Below the pieces are notes generated by a model. It was given only the letters and a program-made list of their open reading frames with translations. It did not search any database and was not told the DNA's origin. Position numbers and translations under genes: made by a program. From positions 82,090,852-82,154,851 of the forward strand of contig OW240912.1 in NCBI GenBank assembly GCA_933207985.1: DNA of 64,000 nt, read 5' to 3'. Positions within the stretch are counted from its first letter, which is position 1, and the number at the start of each line of letters is the position of its first letter. This stretch comes from Pelobates cultripes. Lineage: Eukaryota > Chordata > Amphibia > Anura > Pelobatidae. Of the stretch, positions 9,351 through 20,986 are shown one piece after another.

Positions 9351-10975
9351 AGAAACATAGAAACATAGAATGTGACGGCAGATAAGAACCATTCGGCCCA
9401 TCTAGTCTGCCCAATTTTCTAAATACTTTCATTAGTCCCTAGCCTTATCTTATAGTTAGGATAGCCTTATGCCTATCCCACGCATGCTTAAACTCCTTTA
9501 CTGTGTTAACCTCTACCACTTCAGCTGGAAGGCTATTCCATGCATCCACTACCCTCTCAGTAAAGTAATACTTCCTGATATTATTTTTAAACCTTTGTCC
9601 CTCTAATTTAAGACTATGTCCTCTTGTTGTGGTAGTTTTTCTTCTTTTAAATATAGTCTCCTCCTTTACTGTGTTGATTCCCTTTATATATTTAAATGTT
9701 TCTATCATATCCCCCCTGTCTCGTCTTTCCTCCAAGCTATACATGTTAAGATCCTTTAACCTTTCCTGGTAAGTTTTATCCCGCAATCCATGAACCAGTT
9801 TAGTAGCCCTTCTCTGAACCCTCTCTAAGGTATCAATATCCTTCTGAAGATACGGTCTCCAGTACTGTGTACAATACTCCAAGTGAGGTCTCACCAGTGT
9901 TCTGTACAATGGCATGAGCACTTCCCTCTTTCTACTGCTAATACCTCTCCCTATACAACCAAGCATTCTGCTAGCATTTCCTGCTGCTCTATTACATTGT
10001 CTGCCTACCTTTAAGTCATCAGAAATAATCACCCCTAAATCCCTTTCCTCATATGTTGAGGTTAGGACTCTATCAAATATTCTGTACTCTGCCCTTGGGT
10101 TTTTACGTCCAAGATGCATTATCTTGCACTTATCCACATTAAATGTCAGTTGCCACAATTCTGACCATTTTTCTAGTTTACCTAAATCATTTGTCATTTG
10201 GCTTATCCCTCCTGGAACATCAACCCTGTTACATATCTTAGTATCATCAGCAAAAAGACATACCTTACCATCAAGACCTTCTGCAATATCACTAATAAAA
10301 ATATTAAAGAGAATGGGTCCAAGTACAGATCCCTGAGGTACCCCACTGGTGACAAGTCCAAGCTTCGAATATATTCCATTAACTACAACCCTCTGTTGCC
10401 TGTCACTCAGCCACTGCCTTACCCATTCAACAATATTTGAATCCAAACTTAAAGATTGCAGTTTATTGATAAGCCTTCTATGTGCAACAGTGTCAAAAGC
10501 CTTACTGAAATCTAGGTAAGCAATGTCTACTGCACCACCCTGATCTATAATTTTAGTTACCCAATCAAAAAAAAATCAATAAGATTAGTTTGGCATGATC
10601 TCCCTGAAGTAAACCCATGTTGTCTCTGATCTTGAAATCCATGTGTTTTTAGATGTTCATCAATCCTATCCTTTAACATGGTTTCCATCACTTTCCCCAC
10701 TACTGAAGTAAGGCTTACTGGCCTATAGTTGCCCGACTCCTCCCTATTACCTTTCTTGTAAATGGGCACAACATTCGCTAACTTCCTATCTTCTGGGACT
10801 ACTCCTGTTAATGATTGGTTAAATAAATCTGTTAATGGTTTTGCTAGTACACCACTAAGCTCTTTTAATAGCTTTGGGTGTATTCCATCAGGTCCCATTG
10901 AATTATTTGTCTTCACTTTTGACAGTTGAAATAGAACCTCTTCCTCTGTAAACTCACGTGTAATAAATGACTAAT
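9351..10975 (-). mobile_element. CR1-clade LINE, 5'-truncated
   Basis: On the minus strand the element ends with CACATTCTATGTTTCTATG, an ATTCTATG/TTTCTATG octamer tail like that of CR1 LINEs. The coding part reads upstream from 9445 to about 10970, where an in-frame stop and loss of similarity mark either the truncation or decay. The endonuclease domain and ORF1 are absent. The 192-760 fragment is a second member of the family. Confidence 0.85.
9445..10916 (-). pseudogene. CR1-like reverse transcriptase, frameshifted
   Basis: Two minus-strand frames, 10916-10557 and 10446-9445, together encode most of a non-LTR reverse transcriptase. The first has the fingers region (SMGPDGIHPKLLKEL, GNYRPVSLTSVVGKVMETM). 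The second has the palm with GVPQGSVLGPILFNIF and the catalytic FADDTKI, followed by the thumb and C-terminal region ending in LTIR. The frame is broken near 10566-10576 at a run of nine A (T on the coding strand), where the protein goes out of frame in the middle of the NLIDFF-like motif. The frames cannot be read as one protein, so the element is inactive unless the homopolymer length is a sequencing error. No endonuclease is present. Confidence 0.85.
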
Positions 10976-12780
10976 TTATCCTTTTTCTCAACTGAGGTCC
11001 AATCACAATGATCAAGTATCTTTCTATAGCAGCACTGTGTTTATTTCATAAGCAGTGCTTTATGTGTACAGTAGGTATTTCTGGGCGTTGTAGTTCAAAT
11101 CCTAGAAATGGCAACACAGCTGGCTGGGAGAGAAAAGCAGAGCAAATGTATTAATGTATTAAAAGTGCATAACTATCTTTTTTTATATATAGAAGATTAA
11201 AAAAAAAAAAGATACCCAGACTCCTAGCTGTAATCTAACCTAGATGAGGTTGTCGAGTGCCCCATTAATGAATAGGAGTCAGTAAAACAGTCGGTTTTGC
11301 AGAAGACCCTGTAAGCCTACCACATACCTTTCTGCCTTCTACAAGATGGTCTCCAGAAATGCATATAAAGGCAAGCAAGATCAACCATGGCTACACTTGA
11401 CAAACACGGCATCCCAGCACGTCATTTAAAAGAGGTATGTTTATATCTGGTGCACCTGCCCACGTCCAAATCAAGCACCTGCCCACGTCCAAATCAAGCA
11501 GTTCAGTTGAGTTGAGTGTACCAAAAGGTACTCGGAAGGAGTAAAATAACTTTAATGCCATATTTTTTTATTTTATTTTTTACAAATGTGGCTACCACAA
11601 TGTGTACATGGCATTAGCAGTAACACAAAATAAAACATTGTCATGTTTGCTAATACAATGATCCTTTCACCAGTAATCTGCATTTGCACAGCTGGTTAAT
11701 CCGTGCCTAATACTCTAATAATGGCAGGTCAGCTATAGGGGTGCAGCTGGCTAAATGTTTCCCCTTCAGATGATTCCCATACCACATCATAGTACCTGGT
11801 AATTGGAGGGGGCATACATCTAATAATCATTTTTTTTAAGGAGGTATAGGATGTCAGTGATCTTGGGTGTATCACAATACACAAACATGTCTGTAGATGG
11901 TCTATCATATTTAGTTGATCAGCTACACAAGGATGCCACATATCTAAGGGCTTGTTCGATGATGGATTTAGGCAGGTGACGTCCGATTTATTATAATGTT
12001 ACATGGCTATAATGAATAAAAAAAACATAAGCAAATATATTTGTTTAATTATATGAATAGTTTTTTTTTATTTCACAATAAATCACAGATTTTTTTTCTC
12101 CCCTCGTAATAAAATTCTCGAATCTTATGATCCATCCACACATTAAGGCAGCACAAGCACTGCTAATTATGACCATGGATTCATAACAATGAGTCCGAGA
12201 TTCAGATACAATTAACATATTCTTTACAAAGACTGCACTGTAGAATGGTAATAGAAGCAATTCCATTTTCACACCAGAAACCATAGGGTCTCACACTATG
12301 TACAGAATTTAGCAATTCACAGTGCGTTAGTGCACTCGCAGGGTTAAAGCAAAGCAGAACAACTGATCTCATTGTACAGTGTTGCAAGATATGTTGGCAT
12401 TTTTATGAAAGGGAATAATATTAATGCTTTGAAACCTAGCTTAATACAACCTCTTTTTTTTTTTTTTAAGCCACTTTGAATGCTGATGCAGGTTTTCATT
12501 TTTTCTTCTTTGAAAAATTCTTCTGTGAGTATGCAGAGTCTCTGAGCAGGTCCTTAAAATATAATTGGAGGGGGGAGCTCTGCACCATGCTGACTCAATT
12601 AACTCCCTACCCATCTGTGATTTGTGATTCTGTGTAGTAGCATGCGTGAACGGAATTTCTTTCATTGTAATTTTTTTTTCCCTCTGATACAGATCACTTT
12701 CACAGTGTTTCCCATATATGCGCAATGATTTGGCAAATTAATTGTATCTATTTATACACACATATACAAACTTACATTCA
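10976..12780. other. No recognised feature
   Basis: AT-rich sequence with poly-A and poly-T runs and a small direct repeat of GCACCTGCCCACGTCCAAAT near 11451-11500. No gene or mobile element recognised. Confidence 0.5.
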
Positions 12781-12789
12781 GTGACCACT

Positions 12790-13025
12790 TAATTTTATTA
12801 TAATTTTTATTATCACTGGCGTATATGAAGTGCCAACATATTTCGCAGCTCTGTACAACTAAGGAAAAAGACGGTACAAAATACATAGTCTAATACAAGG
12901 TAAGGAGGGCCCTGTACTGATGCTCTTCTATATAAATCACTTAAAAAGATAACCCATGAGCTAACAATCTAATGGTTATAATGAGGAGCTGAGACAAGAG
13001 ATAGGAGGGGGAAATTAGAGATAAT
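12790..13025 (+). repeat. Diverged copy of the TATAGCGCC interspersed repeat
   Basis: Contains weak matches to the order of motifs seen at 16067-16260: an ATTATTATTTATA-like start, CCAACATATTTCGCAGCTCTGTACAA, GGAGGGCCCTG and GAGCTAACAATCTAATGG. It is much more diverged than the later copies. I do not know the class of this repeat. Confidence 0.5.
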
Positions 13026-13103
13026 GACCAGAGAGAATTAAAGGATAGCCACTGGTAACATGTAATGGACATGAAGAGGTAGTTGAGTGAGAATATTTAT
13101 ATA

Positions 13104-13490
13104 TATTTTGTCAGTAGGATCCCGTTTGTCTTCACAACAAACTGAATTCTGCTTGGCATTGATTCAGTAAGTTGCTAAAAATATTCCTTTGGTAACATGC
13201 TAGCATTAAATACCAAAATGCTCCTCCAGATTTTTGGACAATCAGTCACACAGCAAACCCTTCTATCCCACCTTACCCAATGGACTAATATTCTGGGTCT
13301 GTTAAGGCCATGTCAGTCTTAGATTGACTGCCATGTTCCTGGGACCAGCTTGGAATGATACATGATTATTGACCAGACAAATTATTCTGCAGAATGCCTC
13401 CACTCAAAATTAGATTGTGGCCACAAAGGGATGCACATGGTCAATTACAATGTTAAGGTATAATTGTGGTGAACACATATTGCTCATTTA
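13104..13490 (-). pseudogene. Degraded Tc1/mariner-like transposase remnant
   Basis: Read on the minus strand near 13190-13104 the sequence gives a block resembling LTESMPSRIQFVV, matching the ESMPRRI...V segment near the C-terminus of Tc1-like transposases. The stretch near 13420-13450 (GTGGCCACAAAGGGATGCAC on the plus strand) fits the upstream part of the same kind of gene. Many substitutions, stops and deletions make it a fossil. The second half lies within the duplicated block and so recurs from 17770. Confidence 0.45.
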
Positions 13491-13530
13491 ATATTAAGGA
13501 GTTTGTTTTCTTAATATTAAGGAGTTTGTA
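13490..13530 (+). repeat. Short tandem repeat
   Basis: Two copies of TTAATATTAAGGAGTTTGT; repeated in copy B at about 18000-18040. Confidence 0.8.
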
Positions 13531-15875
13531 TTATCTTTTTCCCTATGGGATAAACAGTTCAACAGTTGTCAGAGATCCAGTTAATTCCATAGAATTACTA
13601 CAGGCCCGGTGGTAGACATCACTGTTTGTGAACGTTTCTACTCTATGATTGGGAGATCACAAAGCTGTGCTCTATGATCACCCAATCTCACAACCACAAA
13701 ACTGTTTCAAATAGCCGTTTAGTTGAGATATGGACTTGAGCATCATGATCTATGCAGCATGTGCACACCAGACAAATGTTTGGCTGTCAGCAGAGAAAGT
13801 AAAGCTTCCTCCTGACATACAAGGGGAGGCTTGGAGTTGTAGTTTTTGCAAATGCCTGGAGATGCTAACTGTGTGTAGAGAGACGGGGGGCACATCATTA
13901 CACCTTTCAATTTTTAAACCAATCTTTTATCGTGAAAACAAAATGCACAAAATATAGGTTGCACCAATAAAAAAAGTCCAACTAGTCCACAATAGCTGGA
14001 GTCTGTTCTCAACTGGTAACCGTCCAGACTTCAAATAGTGGGAGCATATGAAATAAAAGCAGAAAACAAGCAGTAATGGTGCAGAGCATATGGAACTAGG
14101 TGCAGGACATACGACAATAATATATATGGTATATCACTCACATTTGAGAAAGCTATAAGACCAGCTCAGCGTAACCTATATTTTGTGTATATTATTTTTT
14201 TTATATCTTTCAGTAAGGGGTTGCGGGTAACCCTTACTTTAAGCATTTGCTGCCTATCATATCTATACTATACTATAGAGTTGACACTCTAGCGCTTATC
14301 CTATCTGTATATTTGTTTGAATCTTTTACAGTGCTCTCATCCAAAACAATTCACAAATATAGCAATTAATGTTAGATGGAGGCATTGCTATGTTTCAAAA
14401 AGACAGGAGCCACAACGCCAGGATACATTTTATTGTCTCTTCCACGTAAATTGATTTATGTTCCTCCCAAAACCCCAATCAGTAACATCCTCTGTGTCCA
14501 AACCTAATCCATAAAGTGTCCAATGGACCACAATTTGACAATAAAAACTTAAATGAGTTCTGAGCATTATATTTTTAAATTTACAAATTCTGCCCCTTCT
14601 GTATTACCAGACACCAGCCTTCATTAACTCTGCACCACATGCTTACATTTCAAACATTCAGCAGTATACATACACCTGCTGCATTAAAAAAAAAAAAAAA
14701 AAACATGCACTAACTGCAATAACCCCACTCTGTGCTTTATAATAACCCCAAAAGGGGCATTAAAGTAGCAATGTCCATAATTATGTTAGTGGAGGTGTTA
14801 ACTTGTGAATCAGACCCGACTCTGGGCTCCAACCCAGCTCAGCGCCCACTTAACAATGCCCCTGAGCTTAGGTACAGTTACAGACAGAAGGCTTAGACAT
14901 ACTGTTACAAGATGAGAACCCTGACTATGATTTGTAGCACTTTTATATGGACTGTTATGCAAGACTGTCCATCACCTTACAACGCAGTTCAAAAGAGATA
15001 ATGTGCATAACCTGTGTAGGGAGTATCAGCGGTTAATGTGTGTATTACTAAAGCTGTCTCGATGATGGGATGATGAAAAGACAAAACAAATTATTGAATT
15101 CTTTACCAAATATATGTCACAGGCTTGTAACAGCATGATTCTAAAAGAACGAGGCAAGCAAACATTAAACTAATTCTTAAAACATCATTTATCCTTGCTT
15201 ACTTCACAATATAATTTACACGTAGTGCTATCTCGACATCTTTGTAAGGCAGGAAATTGCAGTTTGTGTTGCAGAGGTATACTAGCCATGACAACTGCTT
15301 TTAAAATGACTAAACTGCAGGATTCAAAATGTGACTTCTGTGCCGTACATGATTTCATTTCTACCGAAAGCGTGCATTAAAGAGTAGAGTATAATGTGAC
15401 TAATCCCTTTTCTGTTAAAGCAGCCAACAATACACGGTGCTGCTTGGCCTTCTAACACTGGTTATGTTAACTAAGTAGGTAGCCAGCAGCAACCAATTAG
15501 TTGTGCCCACTAACATACATTTCCTCTGCCTCTTGGCCACAATGTTACTAAAAAGAGATAACACAGTCACGCGGTTACTCTGCTCAGCTCTGAAATGGTC
15601 CATTTCCACCCCTGTCCATTTATAGCAAACCACTTAAATTGGATTTTTTTGAATGACACTTGTTTCCTGTTCGAAACATTTTAACAAGCTGTTCAGTACT
15701 TATTATTCACGAGTAATTGTTATTATTCTGAAACATGATTGTATTTCCCAAGTTATAATTGATGTCATTAGTGCACAAAATTAACCTAAAGATGTTAAAT
15801 GCAATAATAACTTAATCCTTATACCGTGTGTTAATATGCTCTCCAATTCTTACACTGCTGTTGTAATATTGCGTA

Positions 15876-15889
15876 CACACACACACACA

Positions 15890-15923
<34 letters not shown>
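15876..15923. repeat. (CA)n(TA)n microsatellite
   Basis: ACACACACAC followed by TATATATA. The corresponding stretch in copy B (20436-20495) is longer. Confidence 0.95.
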
Positions 15924-15927
<4 letters not shown>

Positions 15928-16004
15928 TGTCTTAAACACATTTTTAGGAAATTTTATAGTCATGCAGCATTCATCTTGTTTTTGTTTTGTACTGTTTTAA
16001 TATT

Positions 16005-16007
<3 letters not shown>

Positions 16008-16066
<59 letters not shown>
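16008..16066. repeat. (CA)n(TA)n microsatellite
   Basis: CACACA run, CATACATACA, then TATATA. It abuts the TATAGCGCC repeat; the copy B counterpart is 20580-20639. Confidence 0.95.
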
Positions 16067-16069
<3 letters not shown>

Positions 16070-16270
16070 TATTATTATTTTATTATTTATATAGCGCCAT
16101 CAGACTCCGTAGCGCTGTACAATGGGTGGACTAACAGACATGTAATTGTAACCAGACAAGTTCGACGCACAGGAACAGAGGGGTGGAGGGCCCTGCTCCA
16201 TGAGCTTACATTCTAGAGGGAGTGGGGTATAGTGACACAAAGGGTAAAAATAGGGGTACGAAGTAGGTTG
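16067..16270 (+). repeat. TATAGCGCC interspersed repeat
   Basis: Starts ATTATTATTATTTTATTATT and continues with TATAGCGCCATCAGACTCC, GTAGCGCTGTACAATGGG, GAGGGCCCTGCTCCATGAGC and TTACATTCTAGAGGG. Counterparts are at 20640-20840 (duplicate) and, diverged, at 12790-13025 and 22655-22730. I recognise it as a widespread vertebrate repeat but cannot give its class. Confidence 0.65.
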
Positions 16271-16334
16271 TTCAAAAAGTATTAATTGACGGCTTAGTAG
16301 GTAATTTTTAATATATAAAATGTAACCAATTTAG

Positions 16335-16413
16335 TTAACCCCTTAAGGACACAACTTCTGAAATAAAAAGGAATCATGACGAATATTTCTATCATATGTC
16401 CTTAAGGTGTTAA
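16335..16413. mobile_element. Palindromic MITE with AACCCCTTAAGGAC ends
   Basis: A 79-bp near-palindrome from TTAACCCCTTAAGGACAC to GTCCTTAAGGTGTTAA, with the interior AACTTCTGAAATAAAAAGG. A closely related copy is nested in the solo LTR at 38002-38077; the duplicate is at 20908-20986. Confidence 0.7.
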
Positions 16414-16958
16414 ATGATGCAGATTCAGATCAAAACGGTAATAAAAATAACCACAAATAAACTAAAAAAAAAAAGCAACCAATGCCAATTAGTGTGTCCA
16501 GGGGTCAGGCATTAAGTAATTGAGAATACAGGGTGTCTAAATGTGCCTCCGGAGACAAACAGGGGCCATATACGGGCAAATAATAAAAATAAATAAATAA
16601 ATAAATTGAACGTGGCTAAGCCACAGGATCGTTGTGAACTGATGCCAATAGACGCCAACGAGTGCCCCCCGCAGGCCAAAAAAAGAGAGCCTAGCACTTT
16701 ATTGTCTTCAATTTTGTCATTTTTCGCATGTGTCCACTGTTACTTTACTGTTGTGATTTCTTGTATTCTCAGTTACTTAATTACTTATTGCCTGGCCCCT
16801 GGACACATTGGTTGCTTTTCTTTAGTTTATTTTTGGTTCTTTTTATTGCCATTTGGATCTGAATGTGCCTCATTCCACTAATTGAATGTATTCGTTTTAT
16901 TTCACTTGTAATTGTTGCTAATTATGTGCCCTATATGGATTGTATTCACTGTGGTGTT

Positions 16959-16996
16959 AGCTTGACAAAGACCTCATTGCAGGTCAAAATGCTGCT
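16959..16996 (+). ncRNA. Degenerate hammerhead-like motif
   Basis: AGCTTGACAAAGACCT, loop CATTGC, AGGTCAAAATGCTGC: the layout of the hammerhead fragments elsewhere in the window, with an altered core (UUGACAA, AAAA). It pairs as stem II AGACCT/AGGTC. Probably inactive. The duplicate is at 21532-21570. Confidence 0.4.
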
Positions 16997-17669
16997 GCTA
17001 ATGTTCTGATTTTCCCAACAAAACTACTACTTTTCTTTCCTTGAGTGTCTCGACCGTTCTACTTTTCCTACTCTAAATATGTCTTAAACACAATTTTAGA
17101 AAAGCTATAGTCATGCAGAATTCATCATGCTTTTGATTTGTACTCAAAAAAAAATAAGCTATTGATGAGTTTCTCCAGGAAAAATGTATCATTCATAACT
17201 CTGTATGATTTATTTTCTACACACAAACAGTCCTTTACCTATAATTGCAATCTAATTATTCGAGAATTCATCATATCGTCATGCAAGTAATGGTTTCTGT
17301 TTCCAACAGCTGCATCTCGTTGGAAATAGTATTAACATATAGTTTTTTTTTTTTATTTCATTTTTTAAACAATGGACACGTGTAAAAAAAAGAAGTGGTC
17401 ACCAGACTCTTTTTGTTTTTTAATTAAATCTGCACCAAAGTGCTAAATTTAAATATTGTTGACATTAATATCTCTGAAATGACTTATTGATGATAAAACA
17501 GTGCCACCCAGAGGTGAAAAGGAGTCTCTCTATTTAAGATTTCCGTTGAAACTGCAAGATCTCCTCTCAGATCAATTTGACACATTTTATCATTTCCCAC
17601 TTGCTAACTAGAAAGATTAATGACTACGTTCCAATTTCATCTTTGGCAACTAACCACACATTGTAATGC

Positions 17670-17769
17670 NNNNNNNNNNNNNNNNNNNNNNNNNNNNNNN
17701 NNNNNNNNNNNNNNNNNNNNNNNNNNNNNNNNNNNNNNNNNNNNNNNNNNNNNNNNNNNNNNNNNNNNN
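17670..17769. other. Assembly gap of 100 N
   Basis: Exactly 100 undetermined bases, a conventional size for a gap of unknown length. Copy A ends and copy B begins at its two edges. Confidence 0.99.
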
Positions 17770-20435
17770 CTTCTATCCCACCTTACCCAATGGACTAATA
17801 ATCTGGGTCTGTTAAGGCCATGTCAGTCTTAGATTGACTGCCATGTTCCTGGGACCAGCTTGGAATGATACATGATTATTGACCAGACAAATTATTCTGC
17901 AGAATGCCTCCACTCAAAATTAGATTGTGGCCACAAGGGGATGCACATGGTCAATTACAATGTTAAGGTATAATTGTGGTGAACACATATTGCTCATTTA
18001 ATATTAAGGAGTTTGTTTTCTTAATATTAAGGAGTTTGTATTATCTTTTTCCCTATGGGATAAACAGTTCAACAGTTGTCAGAGATCCAGTTAATTCCAT
18101 AGAATTACTACAGGCCCGGTGGTAGACATCACTGTTTGTGAACGTTTCTACTCTATGATTGGGAGATCACAAAGCTGTGCTCTATGATCACCCAATCTCA
18201 CAACCACAAAACTATTTCAAATAGCCGTTTAGATGAGATATGGACTTGAGCATCATGATCTATGCAGCATGTGCACACCAGACAAATGTTTGGCTGTCAG
18301 CAGAGAAAGTAAAGCTTCCTCCTGACATACAAGGGGAGGCTTGGAGTTGTAGTTTTTGCAAATGCCTGGAGATGCTAACTGTGTGTAGAGAGACGGGGGG
18401 CACATCATTACACCTTTCAATTTTTAAACCAATCTTTTATCGTGAAAACAAAATGCACAAAATATAGGTTGCACCAATAAAAAAAGTCCAACTAGTCCAC
18501 AATAGCTGGAGTCTGTTCTCAACTGGTAACCGTCCAGACTTCAAATAGTGGGAGCATATGAAATAAAAGCAGAAAACAAGCAGTAATGGTGCAGAGCATA
18601 TGGAACTAGGTGCAGGACATACGACAATAATATATATGGTATATCACTCACATTTGAGAAAGCTATAAGACCAGCTCAGCGTAACCTATATTTTGTGTAT
18701 ATTATTTTTTTTATATCTTTCAGTAAGGGGTTGCGGGTAACCCTTACTTTAAGCATTTGCTGCCTATCATATCTATACTATACTATAGAGTTGACACTCT
18801 AGCGCTTATCCTATCTGTATATTTGTTTGAATCTTTTACAGTGCTCTCATCCAAAACAATTCACAAATATAGCAATTAATGTTAGATGGAGGCATTGCTA
18901 TGTTTCAAAAAGACAGGAGCCACAACGCCAGGATACATTTTATTGTCTCTTCCACGTAAATTGATTTATGTTCCTCCCAAAACCCCAATCAGTAACATCC
19001 TCTGTGTCCAAACCTAATCCATAAAGTGTCCAATGGACCACAATTTGACAATAAAAACTTAAATGAGTTCTGAGCATTATATTTTTAAATTTACAAATTC
19101 TGCCCCTTCTGTATTACCAGACACCAGCCTTCATTAACTCTGCACCACATGCTTACATTTCAAACATTCAGCAGTATACATACACCTGCTGCATTAAAAA
19201 AAAAAAAAAAAAACATGCACTAACTGCAATAACCCCACTCTGTGCTTTATAATAACCCCAAAAGGGGCATTAAAGTAGCAATGTCCATAATTATGTTAGT
19301 GGAGGTGTTAACTTGTGAATCAGACCCGACTCTGGGCTCCAACCCAGCTCAGCGCCCACTTAACAATGCCCCTGAGCTTAGGTACAGTTACAGACAGAAG
19401 GCTTAGACATACTGTTACAAGATGAGAACCCTGACTATGATTTGTAGCACTTTTATATGGACTGTTATGCAAGACTGTCCATCACCTTACAACGCAGTTC
19501 AAAAGAGATAATGTGCATAACCTGTGTAGGGAGTATCAGCGGTTAATGTGTGTATTACTAAAGCTGTCTCGATGATGGGATGATGAAAAGACAAAACAAA
19601 TTATTGAATTCTTTACCAAATATATGTCACAGGCTTGTAACAGCATGATTCTAAAAGAACGAGGCAAGCAAACATTAAACTAATTCTTAAAACATCATTT
19701 ATCCTTGCTTACTTCACAATATAATTTACACGTAGTGCTATCTCGACATCTTTGTAAGGCAGGAAATTGCAGTTTGTGTTGCAGAGGTATACTAGCCATG
19801 ACAACTGCTTTTAAAATGACTAAACTGCAGGATTCAAAATGTGACTTCTGTGCCGTACATGATTTCATTTCTACCGAAAGCGTGCATTAAAGAGTAGAGT
19901 ATAATGTGACTAATCCCTTTTCTGTTAAAGCAGCCAACAATACACGGTGCTGCTTGGCCTTCTAACACTGGTTATGTTAACTAAGTAGGTAGCCAGCAGC
20001 AACCAATTAGTTGTGCCCACTAACATACATTTCCTCTGCCTCTTGGCCACAATGTTACTAAAAAGAGATAACACAGTCACGCGGTTACTCTGCTCAGCTC
20101 TGAAATGGTCCATTTCCACCCCTGTCCATTTATAGCAAACCACTTAAATTGGATTTTTTTGAATGACACTTGTTTCCTGTTCGAAACATTTTAACAAGCT
20201 GTTCAGTACTTATTATTCACGAGTAATTGTTATTATTCTGAAACATGATTGTATTTCCCAAGTTATAATTGATATCATTAGTGCACAAAATTAACCTAAA
20301 GATGTTAAATGCAATAAGAACTTAATCCTTATACCGTGTGTTAATAAAAGCATGGGGAAATGTACTGAGGAAAAAAGATTCCATGCCATGGAGGGAAAGC
20401 TCTCCAATTCTTACACTGCTGTTGTAATATTGCGT

Positions 20436-20495
<60 letters not shown>
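20436..20495. repeat. (CA)n(TA)n microsatellite, longer allele
   Basis: Counterpart of 15876-15923 with more CA and TA units. Confidence 0.95.
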
Positions 20496-20500
<5 letters not shown>

Positions 20501-20577
20501 TGTCTTAAACACATTTTTAGGAAATTTTATAGTCATGCAGCATTCATCTTGTTTTTGTTTTGTACTGTTTTAATATT

Positions 20578-20639
<62 letters not shown>

Positions 20640-20642
<3 letters not shown>

Positions 20643-20840
20643 TATTATTATTTTATTATTTATATAGCGCCATCAGACTCCGTAGCGCTGTACAATGGGT
20701 GGACTAACAGACATGTAATTGTAACCAGACAAGTTCGACGCACAGGAACAGAGGGGTGGAGGGCCCTGCTCCATGAGCTTACATTCTAGAGGGAGTGGGG
20801 TATAGTGACACAAAGGGTAAAAATAGGGGTACGAAGTAGG
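20640..20840 (+). repeat. TATAGCGCC interspersed repeat, duplicate copy
   Basis: Same sequence as 16067-16270, carried by copy B of the repeated block. Confidence 0.65.
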
Positions 20841-20907
20841 TTGTTCAAAAAGTATTAATTGACGGCTTAGTAGGTAATTTTTAATATATAAAATGTAACC
20901 AATTTAG

Positions 20908-20986
20908 TTAACCCCTTAAGGACACAACTTCTGAAATAAAAAGGAATCATGACGAATATTTCTATCATATGTCCTTAAGGTGTTAA
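20908..20986. mobile_element. Palindromic AACCCCTTAAGGAC MITE, duplicate copy
   Basis: Counterpart of 16335-16413 within copy B. Confidence 0.7.

Larger units (their letters stand above)
13260..17669. repeat. Copy A of a 4.4-kb block repeated at 17770-22240
   Basis: Every base from 13260 to the edge of the N gap has a near-identical partner beginning at 17770 (offset 4510, then about 4571-4573 after one indel). Differences are scattered single bases (for example AATATTCTGG/AATAATCTGG, GATGTCATTA/GATATCATTA), microsatellite lengths, and a segment of about 56 bases found only in copy B. The copy runs into the gap on its right side and starts mid-sequence on the other side, as overlapping contig ends would. 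Confidence 0.95.

Noticed and set aside
9914..10336. 140-codon plus-strand frame
   Set aside because: It is the antisense shadow of the CR1 reverse transcriptase.
17620..17832. 70-codon frame spanning the N gap
   Set aside because: It exists only because undetermined bases contain no stops.
13730..18467. Pair of identical 75-codon frames (13730 and 18240) as duplicated genes
   Set aside because: They are identical because they lie in the two copies of the probable false duplication; the frame is short, has no domain and is probably chance.
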